Assembly: GCA_942493315.1 (NCBI GenBank)
Contig: OW818690.1
Span: 3,038,001 to 3,102,000, forward strand
Length of the DNA: 64,000 nucleotides
Origin: UBA5429 sp942493315
GTDB lineage: Bacteria; Bacteroidota; Bacteroidia; Bacteroidales; WCHB1-69
Direction: 5' to 3'
Position 1 is the stretch's first letter. Each line of letters begins with the position of its first letter. Under the pieces are notes generated by a model, which saw nothing but the letters and a program-made list of their open reading frames with translations, did not search any database and was not told where the DNA came from. Below are positions 55,777 through 63,812 of this stretch, in pieces. Position numbers and translations under genes: made by a program.

Positions 55777-55917
55777 ACGTTCGAGGTTCGACGATTTTGG
55801 GTTTTGGGTTTTGGGTTTTGGGTATTGGGTTTTGGGTTTCAGTTCTTATATACTGATTTTTCATTATTCATTATTCATATGTCCGTGGTCTGTAGTCCGT
55901 AGTCTGTAGTCTTTTTT
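55777..55917. repeat. TTTTGGG and AGTCCGT word repeats
   Basis: A 140-bp block contains about six tandem copies of GGGTTTT, followed by CATTATTCATTATTCAT words and GTAGTCCGTAGTCTGTAGTC words. It has no coding frame and sits directly before the GC-rich island. Confidence 0.8.
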
Positions 55918-56091
55918 CTGGGCATTCCGGCTTTCCCCTCTCACGATTCCACCCACGCCGTCGGTCTCCGGCCCATACTCCTCGTTTCGCTGCAAGGGTC
56001 TGAGCGGCCGGGCAGTAGCTCACAGGCTCGCTCTGCCCGATCCGTCATCCCCTAAGCAGCTCAACTTGCGGGGTATCTGGCCTCCGACCTA
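55918..56091. other. GC-rich island, possible structured RNA or mobile repeat
   Basis: About 65 percent G+C over roughly 170 bp in a region otherwise near one-third G+C. Stem CGGGCAG (56010s) pairs with CTGCCCG (56030s), and outer segments GTCGG (55960s) and CCGAC (56085s) can pair, giving a multi-branched outline. No start codon or sustained frame is visible. It begins TTTTTTCTGGGCATTCC and resembles in style GC-rich intergenic elements I recall from Bacteroidota genomes; this memory cannot be checked here. Confidence 0.55.
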
Positions 56092-56292
56092 ATGCAAACT
56101 TTTGACTTGTGAAGGGAGAACTTCGACGTTCGATGTTAAATGTTCGATGAAAACCTCTATAGAGTAGATTAATTTTGGTAAAAGGATCAACCTCGAGGGT
56201 ACAGTAAAAATAAAAAATTTCATACTCTTTCAGTTGGACTCGTCAGCAGTCTGCTGTCTTCAGACTTTTTTATGGTATCTTCATTATTATTG
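56092..56292. repeat. Spacer with GTTCGATG and inverted AGACTGCTGAC words
   Basis: Nothing coding is visible. The spacer holds GACGTTCGATG words near 56123-56148 and GTCAGCAGTCTGCTGTC near 56249, the inverse of words at 50838. A short T-run follows the latter, so a weak terminator is possible. Confidence 0.5.
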
Positions 56293-57183
56293 TTATTTTA
56301 TAAATTCTCCATCTTTGAACTCTCCATCAATCTTTGAACCATCTGGATATGTAATTGTTCCGAAAATAAATTGATCATCTTTAAATTCTCCGACATATTT
56401 TGTTCCATCTGGATATATGTATGTTCCTTGTCCATTAAATTTTCCATTTTTAAATTCTCCGACATATTTATCATTATATGCGTTTGTTAGTGTTCCTTGT
56501 CCATTAGGTAATCCATCTTTAAATTCTCCAACAATTATTGAACCATCTGGAAATACGTGTTTTCCTTTTCCATACAATAAACCCTCTTTGAATTTTCCTT
56601 CATATAATGAACCAGTTGAATAAGTACGTGTTCCGAAAATAAATTGATCATCTTTGAATTCGCCAACATTTTTTGTACCATCAATAAAAATAAGTATTCC
56701 CTTCCCATTAAATTTTCCATTTTTGAATTCACCAAAATATTGTGTACCATCTGAATATGTATATATTCCTAGTCCATTTCGTTTATTATCTTTGAATTCT
56801 CCTTCATATTTTGAACTATCTGGAAGTGTTATCATTCCATGACCATTAAGTTTATCATTTTTGAATTCTCCAACACACTTTATATGATCTGGAAATGTTA
56901 ATATCCCTTGACCATGAAAATTGTGTTTTTTGAATTCTCCAGTATATTTTGTACCATCTTGAAAAATATATGTTCCTTTTCCATTAAATTTTCCATTTTT
57001 AAAATCTCCTTCATATTTAGAACTATCGGAATAAATGATTGTTCCGTAACCGTTGTATTTTCCATTTTTGAATCCTCCTTCATATTTAGAGCTATCTGAT
57101 GCAATATAAGTTTTAGCTTCATTTTGAGCATTTATCAATTGGATTAAAAACAATACAAATATTATTAAAAATAGATTTTTCAT
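56293..57183 (-). CDS. Exported MORN-repeat protein
   Basis: The 296-aa protein has a signal peptide (ending LINAQ) and about eleven 23-residue MORN repeats, for example KYEGDFKNGKFNGKGTYIF, each with the YxGxFxxGxxxGxG pattern. MORN repeats fold into a long beta-meander and often bind lipids or partners at membranes. Here export suggests a periplasmic or outer-membrane role. A promoter box lies 135 bp upstream. Repeat identity at DNA level is high in places, so copy number may vary. Confidence 0.82.
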   Translation of the reverse strand: MKNLFLIIFVLFLIQLINAQNEAKTYIASDSSKYEGGFKNGKYNGYGTIIYSDSSKYEGDFKNGKFNGKGTYIFQDGTKYTGEFKKHNFHGQGILTFPDHIKCVGEFKNDKLNGHGMITLPDSSKYEGEFKDNKRNGLGIYTYSDGTQYFGEFKNGKFNGKGILIFIDGTKNVGEFKDDQFIFGTRTYSTGSLYEGKFKEGLLYGKGKHVFPDGSIIVGEFKDGLPNGQGTLTNAYNDKYVGEFKNGKFNGQGTYIYPDGTKYVGEFKDDQFIFGTITYPDGSKIDGEFKDGEFIK

Positions 57184-57317
57184 TGTACTTGAACTTTTCT
57201 AATTATTTACTAAATTGATATAAAAGAATAATGATAGCCTATTTCGACATTTTAAAAGAAAAGATGTTTTGTATGTTCCATATTTGTCTTTTTAATTATT
57301 GTGTGAAATGGGATGCG

Positions 57318-57325
57318 CAAATATA
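57318..57325 (-). promoter_or_regulatory. -7 promoter box of the MORN gene
   Basis: The minus strand reads TATATTTG (TAnnTTTG), 135 bp before the ATG at 57183, a rather long leader. Confidence 0.5.
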
Positions 57326-57366
57326 AAACAAAATTAGCAAATTTGAAAAACCAGCAAACAAATTCA

Positions 57367-57474
57367 ATTATTCCGAGATAGTGTGGATAAAATTCATTTC
57401 AATTCATTTAATTTCTGATAGTTACAAAATTCCAAAAATTAAATCGAAATGCATCCACACTTCCTCGGAACACA
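57367..57474. repeat. Inverted-repeat element, copy B
   Basis: Arms at 57367-57388 and 57453-57474 share the core TTCCGAG..AGTGTGGAT (17 of 19 positions as inverted repeats) around about 64 bp of AT-rich sequence that itself pairs imperfectly. The arm core matches copy A (15467-15606). No frame is visible inside. It lies between the MORN gene and a hypothetical gene, both on the minus strand. Confidence 0.78.
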
Positions 57475-57516
57475 GTAAGTAAATGGACGAAGGAGATCTT
57501 AGAAGAAAAGTCGCAT

Positions 57517-58062
57517 TTATTGCTTGCAAAATGGGATAAATTTATGTAGTTCATTTGAATATACAATAGTATCTAGTGATATATTTCCTCTAGTGTTATA
57601 TTCTGTGATGATGTAATTATTTTCAAAGTACAAATTTTCGATATACCAAATAGTGAGTTCCTTTTTATCTTTGTTAATCATAAAATAATTTTTTCCTTGT
57701 CTTGAACAACAATCATCTTTAAATTCAAAAATCCCAATTTCAACATTTCCATAGTTTTTTATGTATAATTTTTTATGGGAAAACTTTGAAAAATGATCTT
57801 GAAAGTCACTATCCAAATATGGATAAAATGTGGATCCTTTATTGGATAATAACAAATCTTTAAAAGTTAATCTATTTATTTTTGAATGTAGATAATTAGA
57901 ATCTAAACTTTTATATTCTAAATAAACGGAATCCAATAAATATTGTTTATCGTCACATAAGGTATTCCTTTCATTGTTTTTAAATAACATAGCGGGATGA
58001 AATTCGTTGTGAAAAAGATTAATTAGAATAAAAAGAGCTGTAACAAAAGGAAATTTGATCAT
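57517..58062 (-). CDS. Hypothetical exported protein, 181 aa
   Basis: No family is recognised. The ATG at 58062 gives MIKFPFVTALFILINLF, a signal-like start. An alternative ATG at 58134 (after a promoter box at 58142-58149) would add 24 residues; both fit the promoter. The body is rich in Asp, Lys, Tyr and Asn, with two adjacent Cys (DDCCSRQGKNYF) and a beta-rich second half. It is 64 bp from any clear neighbour gene start and has no operon context. Confidence 0.55.
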   Translation of the reverse strand: MIKFPFVTALFILINLFHNEFHPAMLFKNNERNTLCDDKQYLLDSVYLEYKSLDSNYLHSKINRLTFKDLLLSNKGSTFYPYLDSDFQDHFSKFSHKKLYIKNYGNVEIGIFEFKDDCCSRQGKNYFMINKDKKELTIWYIENLYFENNYIITEYNTRGNISLDTIVYSNELHKFIPFCKQ

Positions 58063-58141
58063 AATTTTCGTATTTTTTAAAATGACACTTGATTCAAAAA
58101 CAGGAACTATTTCATGTATTTCAAAGTTGTCATACATACAA

Positions 58142-58149
58142 CAAAAATA
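58142..58149 (-). promoter_or_regulatory. -7 promoter box of the 181-aa gene
   Basis: The minus strand reads TATTTTTG (TAnnTTTG), 80 bp before ATG 58062 and 8 bp before ATG 58134. Confidence 0.5.
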
Positions 58150-58189
58150 CAACTTTTTTAATATCTTTTGTTTTTTAACCTTATTATTT

Positions 58190-58415
58190 TACCTCTGAGA
58201 ACACAAAGGGAAAATCGCAATGAGCACAAAGAAAAATCATTAGGACGAAGGAGAAAAGATGAATGAATAATGAATAATGAATAATGAAAAATGAAAAATT
58301 CTAAAAAACTTATACCCAAAACCTAAAACCTGATAGCTTAAAACTGATAGCTGAAACCTGATAGCTGAAAGCTTATAGCTTAAACCTGATAGCTGAAACC
58401 TGTTAGCTATTAGCC
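58190..58415. repeat. Word-like repeats (GAATAATGA and CTGATAGCTGAAAC units)
   Basis: The 330-bp spacer between the hypothetical gene and ppdK holds GAATAATGA and AATGAAAAAT words, then about six imperfect copies of CTGATAGCTTAAA/CTGATAGCTGAAAC. No coding frame is visible. The ppdK terminator follows. Confidence 0.85.
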
Positions 58416-58426
58416 CTAACTCTTAA

Positions 58427-58460
58427 ATAAAAAGGGCTCCTCATGGTGAGAAGCCCTTTT
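58427..58460 (-). terminator. Rho-independent terminator of ppdK
   Basis: On the minus strand AAAAGGGCTTCTC pairs with GAGGAGCCCTTTT (one mismatch) around a 5-nt loop and is followed by TTTATTT. It ends 23 bp after the ppdK stop. Confidence 0.88.
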
Positions 58461-58482
58461 GGAAATTATAGAGGTATTTGGA

Positions 58483-61221
58483 TTAGCATCCGCACCCACA
58501 ATCACATTTTGATTGTTTGATAGCAGCGTGTGCAGCAGCTAAACGTGCTACTGGAACGCGGAATGGAGAACAAGATACATAGTTCATACCTGTTTTGAAG
58601 AAAAATTCTACAGAAGCAGGGTCACCACCATGTTCACCACAAACACCGATTTTTAAGTTTGGACGAGTACTTCTACCTAAAGCAACACCTGTTCTAACTA
58701 ATTGACCAACACCCACTTGATCTAAAGTGTTGAATGGGTCATCAGTGATAATTTTGTTATCAATATAGCTGTGAATAATAGCATTCACGTCATCACGAGA
58801 GAAACCTAAAGTCATTTGGGTTAAGTCGTTGGTTCCGAATGAGAAGAACTCAGCTACTTCAGCGATCTCATTAGCCACGATAGTTGCACGTGGAATTTCG
58901 ATCATGGTACCATATAAATATTTAATTTGAACGCCAAATTTAGCTTCGATTTCAGCTTTCACAACATTAGCGATCTCTTTTTGGTGTTTCAACTCATTAA
59001 CAGAGATGGTTAAAGGAACCATGATCTCTAACATTGGATTGAATCCCTCTTTCATTAACTCAGCAGTAGCTTGGAATAAAGCGCGGAATTGTGTTTCGGT
59101 AACTTCCGGATAAACGATTCCTAAACGAACACCACGTAATCCCATCATTGGGTTCACTTCGTGTAATGCATCGATTCTTCTTTTGATCTCTTCGAATGGC
59201 ATATTTTTTTCAGCAGCCAATTCTCTTTGTTTATCTTCAGTTTGAGGTACAAATTCGTGAAGTGGTGGGTCCATCAAACGGAAAGTCAATGGTTTACCAT
59301 CCATCACTTTTAAAGTACCTTTAGCAGCTTCTTTGATATAAGGTTCCAATTCGTTCAAAGCGATTACGCGCTCTTCAGTATTGGAAGCTAAGATCATGTT
59401 GCGCAATTTAGCAAGTGGTTGTTCACTGTTTTTACCGTAGAACATGTGTTCGATACGGAATAAACCGATACCTTCAGCTCCGAAATTGATGGCATTTTGT
59501 GCATCTTCAGGAGTATCAGCATTGGTACGAACGCCCATGGTGCGGTATTTATCAACGATAGTCATAAACTCTTGGAAACGTGGATTTTCAGTTGCATCCA
59601 TCATCTCAATTTTATCGTTATAAACCCAACCTTTGGTTCCGTTTAAGCTCAAAAGATCACCTTCTTTAAAATCTTTTCCACCGATTTTTAATGTACCAGC
59701 TTCGAGATTGATATGGATAGCTTCACAACCAACGATGCAACATTTTCCCCATCCGCGGGCAACTAATGCAGCGTGAGATGTCATACCACCACGAGCAGTA
59801 AGGATACCGTCAGCAGCTCTCATACCTTCTACGTCTTCAGGGTTTGTTTCTTCACGAACCAAGATACATTTTTTGTGAGCGCGGTTGTATTCAATAGCTT
59901 TTTCGCTGGTAAGAGCAATAAGACCTACTGAACCACCAGGACCAGCAGGAAGACCTTTTGCTAAAACTGTGTATTTACCTTCACTACGTGGGTCTAGGAT
60001 TGGGTGAAGAAGTTCATCTAATTGAGCAGGGTTAACTCTCAACACAACCTCTTTTTCATCGATTCGACCTTCGTGAAGCATATCAAGAGCCATATTTAAA
60101 GCAGCAACACCGGTTCTTTTACCAACGCGGCATTGTAGCATATATAATTTATCTTCCTGAATAGTGAACTCGATATCTAACATATCTTTGTAGGCATCTT
60201 CCAATCTGCAACGAATATCAAATAACTCTTTATAAGTTTCAGGCATCAACTCTTGCATAGAGTGTAAATGCTTATTTTGTTCATTTTTAGTATCGTCATT
60301 CAATGGGTTTGGAGTACGGATACCGGCAACTACATCTTCTCCTTGAGCGTTGATTAACCATTCTCCGTAGAAAACGTTAGTACCAACGGCTGGGTCACGG
60401 GTGAACGCAACACCGGTTGCAGAAGAATCGCCCATATTACCGAAAACCATAGCCTGAACGTTAACAGCAGTACCCCATTCGTCAGGAATACCTTCGATAC
60501 GACGGTAAGAAACCGCTTTTTTACCATTCCAGCTTTTGAAAACCGCTTTGATACCACCCTCTAATTGAGCACGTGCATCATCAGGAAATTCAACACCTAA
60601 AGCCTTTTTAACAATTGCTTTGAAATCATTTGCTAATTGTTCCAATTCTGTAGCAGAGATTTCTGTATCAGATTTATAACCGTGTTCATGTTTGAAAGAA
60701 TCCAATTTTTCATCTAAAATTTTACGGATACCTTTTCCTTCAGCTGGTTCAAGACCTTCTGCTTTCTCCATAACTACGTCAGCATACATCATGATCAAAC
60801 GACGATAGGAGTCATATACGAAACGAGGATTATTTGTTTTTTTGATAATTCCTGGGATAGTTTTGGAACTCAAACCGATATTTAAAACGGTGTCCATCAT
60901 ACCTGGCATAGAGCTACGTGCGCCGGAGCGACAAGAGATCAACAATGGATTTTCAGGATCATCATATTTCATTCCCATATTCATTTCCACTAGTTCCATT
61001 CCTTTCCATACTTGGTCCATAGTACCTTCAGGAAGTTGGCAGTTATTGGCATAATAATCGGTACAACATTCAGTTGTAACTGTTAAACCTGCAGGAACAG
61101 GAAGTCCTAAGTGACACATTTCGGCAAGGTTTGCTCCTTTGCCGCCCAACAAGTTTTTCATGTCGGCTTTACCTTCAGCTGTCTTTCCTCCAAAGGTGTA
61201 AACATACTTTACGTTACTCAT
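58483..61221 (-). CDS. ppdK: Pyruvate phosphate dikinase
   Basis: PPDK interconverts pyruvate, ATP and phosphate with PEP, AMP and pyrophosphate, giving glycolytic or gluconeogenic flexibility. The ATG at 61221 yields MSNVKYVYTFGGKTAEGKAD, the family start (912 aa); a longer frame begins in the promoter region. Motifs are KNLLGGKGANLAEM, the phospho-His segment GGMTSHAALVARGWGKCCIVG, and the C-terminal PEP-binding GTNDLTQMTLGFSRDD and VGVCGEHGGDP-like IGVCGEHGGDP. The protein ends in a Cys-rich tail SKCDCGCGC not seen in typical members. It is monocistronic, with promoter and terminator. Confidence 0.96.
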   Translation of the reverse strand: MSNVKYVYTFGGKTAEGKADMKNLLGGKGANLAEMCHLGLPVPAGLTVTTECCTDYYANNCQLPEGTMDQVWKGMELVEMNMGMKYDDPENPLLISCRSGARSSMPGMMDTVLNIGLSSKTIPGIIKKTNNPRFVYDSYRRLIMMYADVVMEKAEGLEPAEGKGIRKILDEKLDSFKHEHGYKSDTEISATELEQLANDFKAIVKKALGVEFPDDARAQLEGGIKAVFKSWNGKKAVSYRRIEGIPDEWGTAVNVQAMVFGNMGDSSATGVAFTRDPAVGTNVFYGEWLINAQGEDVVAGIRTPNPLNDDTKNEQNKHLHSMQELMPETYKELFDIRCRLEDAYKDMLDIEFTIQEDKLYMLQCRVGKRTGVAALNMALDMLHEGRIDEKEVVLRVNPAQLDELLHPILDPRSEGKYTVLAKGLPAGPGGSVGLIALTSEKAIEYNRAHKKCILVREETNPEDVEGMRAADGILTARGGMTSHAALVARGWGKCCIVGCEAIHINLEAGTLKIGGKDFKEGDLLSLNGTKGWVYNDKIEMMDATENPRFQEFMTIVDKYRTMGVRTNADTPEDAQNAINFGAEGIGLFRIEHMFYGKNSEQPLAKLRNMILASNTEERVIALNELEPYIKEAAKGTLKVMDGKPLTFRLMDPPLHEFVPQTEDKQRELAAEKNMPFEEIKRRIDALHEVNPMMGLRGVRLGIVYPEVTETQFRALFQATAELMKEGFNPMLEIMVPLTISVNELKHQKEIANVVKAEIEAKFGVQIKYLYGTMIEIPRATIVANEIAEVAEFFSFGTNDLTQMTLGFSRDDVNAIIHSYIDNKIITDDPFNTLDQVGVGQLVRTGVALGRSTRPNLKIGVCGEHGGDPASVEFFFKTGMNYVSCSPFRVPVARLAAAHAAIKQSKCDCGCGC

Positions 61222-61277
61222 TTTCATTAATTTTTGATTTACTATATCTTTTTTATTTACGTCTTTATAAAAGCGTG

Positions 61278-61285
61278 CAAAGATA
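61278..61285 (-). promoter_or_regulatory. -7 promoter box of ppdK
   Basis: The minus strand reads TATCTTTG (TAnnTTTG), 57 bp before ATG 61221. It rules out the upstream reading that begins at 61308. Confidence 0.62.
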
Positions 61286-61380
61286 CTAAAAAAATATGAA
61301 AAAATCAAAATAATTGTTAAAAAAATATTACAATTTCTAACTCATATACATTAAACTATATATCTGATTATTAGTTCTTT

Positions 61381-61520
61381 TTCATACTTCGATGGATAAA
61401 TTAATTCGTGAATTCGTGGCATTTTCTTTCTTTTTCGTAACACCATGTTCCTCAGTGTAAAAAAAATGTTTCACAGTGTTTTAAAATTTAAAATAAGGAC
61501 ACATTAACACTGTGAGATCT
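61381..61520. repeat. Spacer with dispersed repeat modules
   Basis: The spacer contains AATTCGTGAATTCGTGGCAT followed by CCTCAGTGTAAAAAAAATG, GTTTCACAGTGTT and ACACTGTGAGA. The same pair of modules (in the opposite order and strand) occurs at 23640-23740. It has no open frame. Confidence 0.65.
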
Positions 61521-61562
61521 CTTGGGAAATTTTGTACCTAAAAAATCAAAAATTTTAAAAAT

Positions 61563-61601
61563 AATTATCAAAAAATGTAAAACTTGCAAGTTTTGATAAT
61601 T
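61563..61601. repeat. Nested palindrome at the truncation point
   Basis: ATTATCAAAA pairs with TTTTGATAAT (11 bp with one more flanking pair), enclosing the perfect 16-bp palindrome AAAACTTGCAAGTTTT at 61579-61594. The recognisable ATPase homology begins immediately after its right end. Confidence 0.75.
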
Positions 61602-61602
61602 T

Positions 61603-62478
61603 ACAGGCTCGAATGCTTTTTTATTGAGTAGCGAATTAGCAACATTATTAAGCGGACGATATATTGAAATATCAATTTTACCTTTCTCTTTCAAAGAATA
61701 CTTAATGGGCCGCAGTATTGAAACTGATAATTCGTATTTAAATTATGAAAGCTTGTTTTTTGACTACGTGAATGAAACTTCTTTACCTAAAGGGGTTGAA
61801 TTGCGTGAAAGTGGTTATGATAAAATACATGAATACTTAGAAGCATTATACACTACCATTATTGAAAAAGATATTACTCAAAGATTTCAAATAAATGATA
61901 AACGTGCATTTACAAATATTCTAAAATTTGCAGCTTCTAACATCGGGAGTCATTTATCACCAAGCAATATTTCAAAAACACTTAAGCAGGATGGGCAAAA
62001 TATACATCATTCAACTGTGGAGAAATATTTGGATTACTTAGTTTCAAGCTATATATTTTATAAAGTAAATCGCTTCGATTTGAAAGGGAAAAAACAACTG
62101 GCAACTCAAGAAAAGTATTATTTAGTAGATGCCGGATTTCTAAATATTTTAGTTGGTAAAGATCGAATAACAGAGAGAGGACATATTTTAGAAAATATTA
62201 TTTATCTAGAACTTATACGGCGAGGAAATAAAGTTTGGACAGGTACAACACGTAACACAGAGGTTGACTTTGTATGCAAAAACCCTATTGGAGAAATCGA
62301 ATATTATCAAGTGGCATGGCAATTATCAAATGAAAGCACCATTGATAGAGAGTTTGGTGCTTTAGAAAAAATCAATGATAACTATCCAAAATACTTACTA
62401 ACCACAGACTCATATACCCAAAACCGTGGTGGGATAAAGCATTTAAATGTTTTTAATTGGTTACTTAACTTGTCTTAA
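61603..62478 (+). pseudogene. AAA_14/DUF4143 ATPase, 5'-truncated remnant
   Basis: The reading from 61603 (TGSNAFLLSSELATLLSGRYIEI) matches the mid-part of the archaeal/bacterial ATPase family with a DUF4143 C-terminus. The N-terminal half with Walker A and B is missing; the upstream codon is TAA (61597), at a palindrome. The remainder (about 290 aa) is intact to the stop: ILPFSFKEYLMG, GGYDKIHEYLEALYTTIIEKDI, DLKGKKQLATQEKYYLVDAGF and the nuclease-like NTEVDFVCKN. Without the P-loop it cannot hydrolyse ATP. Translation could only start at a TTG (61624). Confidence 0.83.
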
Positions 62479-62522
62479 TTGAATCAGATTTTTAAAATAG
62501 CCTTATCAATAAAAAATCTTAT

Positions 62523-62530
62523 TATATTTG
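62523..62530 (+). promoter_or_regulatory. -7 promoter box of the SUMF1-like remnant
   Basis: TATATTTG fits TAnnTTTG, 43 bp before the ATG at 62573. Confidence 0.55.
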
Positions 62531-62572
62531 CAGGTTATTAAAAACTAAAATTCATACTTTAATTTTTACACT

Positions 62573-62761
62573 ATGAAAAAAGCGTTATTTCTTTTTACTC
62601 TCGTTGGGATCTCTTGTTTCCTTTTTGCACAAAACAAGCCCACAATTGAATTTGTTTCGATTCCTGCAGGTACTTTTACTATGGGGAGTCCTGAAAATGA
62701 ACCCGCTGCCATTTATAATAGTCTTGGGTTTAGAATTGTTCGTGATATTTCTCCCAAATAA
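62573..62761 (+). pseudogene. SUMF1/formylglycine-generating enzyme-like remnant with internal deletion
   Basis: The 62-aa frame has a signal peptide (ending LFAQ), then the FGE-sulfatase start FVSIPAGTFTMGSPENEP, and directly after it SLGFRIVRDISPK, which is the family's usual C-terminal end. The normal 200-odd residues in between are absent, so this looks like an in-frame internal deletion. It is 10 bp upstream of the next gene and shares a promoter box. Confidence 0.75.
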
Positions 62762-62771
62762 AGGATATTGA

Positions 62772-63803
62772 ATGTTAAAATCAAAAATTCTATTCTTTCT
62801 TATCCTTGGAAGTACTTATGCGAATGCTCAGGTGTTACCCTTTGGGTACATGATGGATATTTACGGGAAACTACGACAAGTTGAAGATATTAACTATCGG
62901 GGATATATCGTTGACACCATTTTTCTGGAATACAATAACAAATTTGAATTTGGAGATTCAGAAAACTTCACAACCAGTTTTCTGACTTTTATGGAACCCC
63001 CTTCCGATTATTCTCAAACCCCTTCAAATATGGATCCAAGTAGGCAATATGATACATCATATTTTGAAGAGATTCCCATCTATCCCAATCAGTACTATCC
63101 ATACCTTTATAATCCGATTTCAACTGCTACTTTTTTTGTTGATACTCTCAGCTATTTTATGGACTCCGTTCAAAACTCCTCTAATCCCACCTTCATTCCT
63201 CATTATGATGAATGGGAAGGATTAAACATTACAGATTCCAATTTGGTTCAGATAAAATCTATAGTTAGAAATTTTGTCACTGAACTTTGGGGGAAAAATG
63301 ACCGTGATGACAAACGATGGGAGTTACATCAAATACTCTCTGAGCCCGACTCCATCGTAGAAAAAATTCCTGTATTTGATTATGTCGTTGACAGAGCTAT
63401 TTTTTACAATTATCAGGACACTTTTTTAAACTCCATTTTAGGATACCACTGGAATTATGGAGTGGAAATTGATTCATTGCGTTATGATACGAGAGGGAAT
63501 GTGAGCTATTATGCCAGGGAAACTCCAGGAGTATCCAGACATGAACTTCATTTCAAATATGATAAAAAAAGGAGAATCGTTTCTGTTGAAAAAGTGTATT
63601 TAAGCTGGTTAGATCAAAACAAGGAATATTATGAAGAATCGATTCGGGAAAAGTACCTTTACCAATACAATAGAAAAGGAAAAATATCTGAAATTACAGT
63701 TATTAATCAAGATCAGGAGCCTTATAAGATTTATGTTTACTGGGGTAAGCCTCCACATAAAGAACGTTATAACACCCATGTTTCCATTTTTACATTTGAT
63801 TAA
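62772..63803 (+). CDS. Hypothetical exported protein, 343 aa
   Basis: No family is recognised. The product has a signal peptide (MLKSKILFFLILGSTYANAQ) and a mature part rich in Tyr, Asp, Ser and Asn. Several segments resemble RHS/YD-like short strands (SLRYDTRGNVSYYARE, HFKYDKKRRIVSVEKVYLSW, YLYQYNRKGKISEITVINQ), spaced about 30-50 residues apart, which suggests a beta-helical or wrapping repeat. It lies between the SUMF1 remnant and a tocopherol cyclase-like gene, with 9-10 bp gaps on both sides. Confidence 0.6.
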   Translation: MLKSKILFFLILGSTYANAQVLPFGYMMDIYGKLRQVEDINYRGYIVDTIFLEYNNKFEFGDSENFTTSFLTFMEPPSDYSQTPSNMDPSRQYDTSYFEEIPIYPNQYYPYLYNPISTATFFVDTLSYFMDSVQNSSNPTFIPHYDEWEGLNITDSNLVQIKSIVRNFVTELWGKNDRDDKRWELHQILSEPDSIVEKIPVFDYVVDRAIFYNYQDTFLNSILGYHWNYGVEIDSLRYDTRGNVSYYARETPGVSRHELHFKYDKKRRIVSVEKVYLSWLDQNKEYYEESIREKYLYQYNRKGKISEITVINQDQEPYKIYVYWGKPPHKERYNTHVSIFTFD

Positions 63804-63812
63804 ACTTTGCCT

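Noticed and set aside
55918..56091. tRNA or rRNA fragment in the GC-rich island
   Set aside because: No cloverleaf, no TTCGA loop with matching stems, and no recognisable rRNA core sequence. I keep it only as an unidentified structured region.
61222..61308. Longer ppdK start at 61308
   Set aside because: The extra frame covers the promoter box at 61278-61285, and the extra residues do not resemble PPDK.
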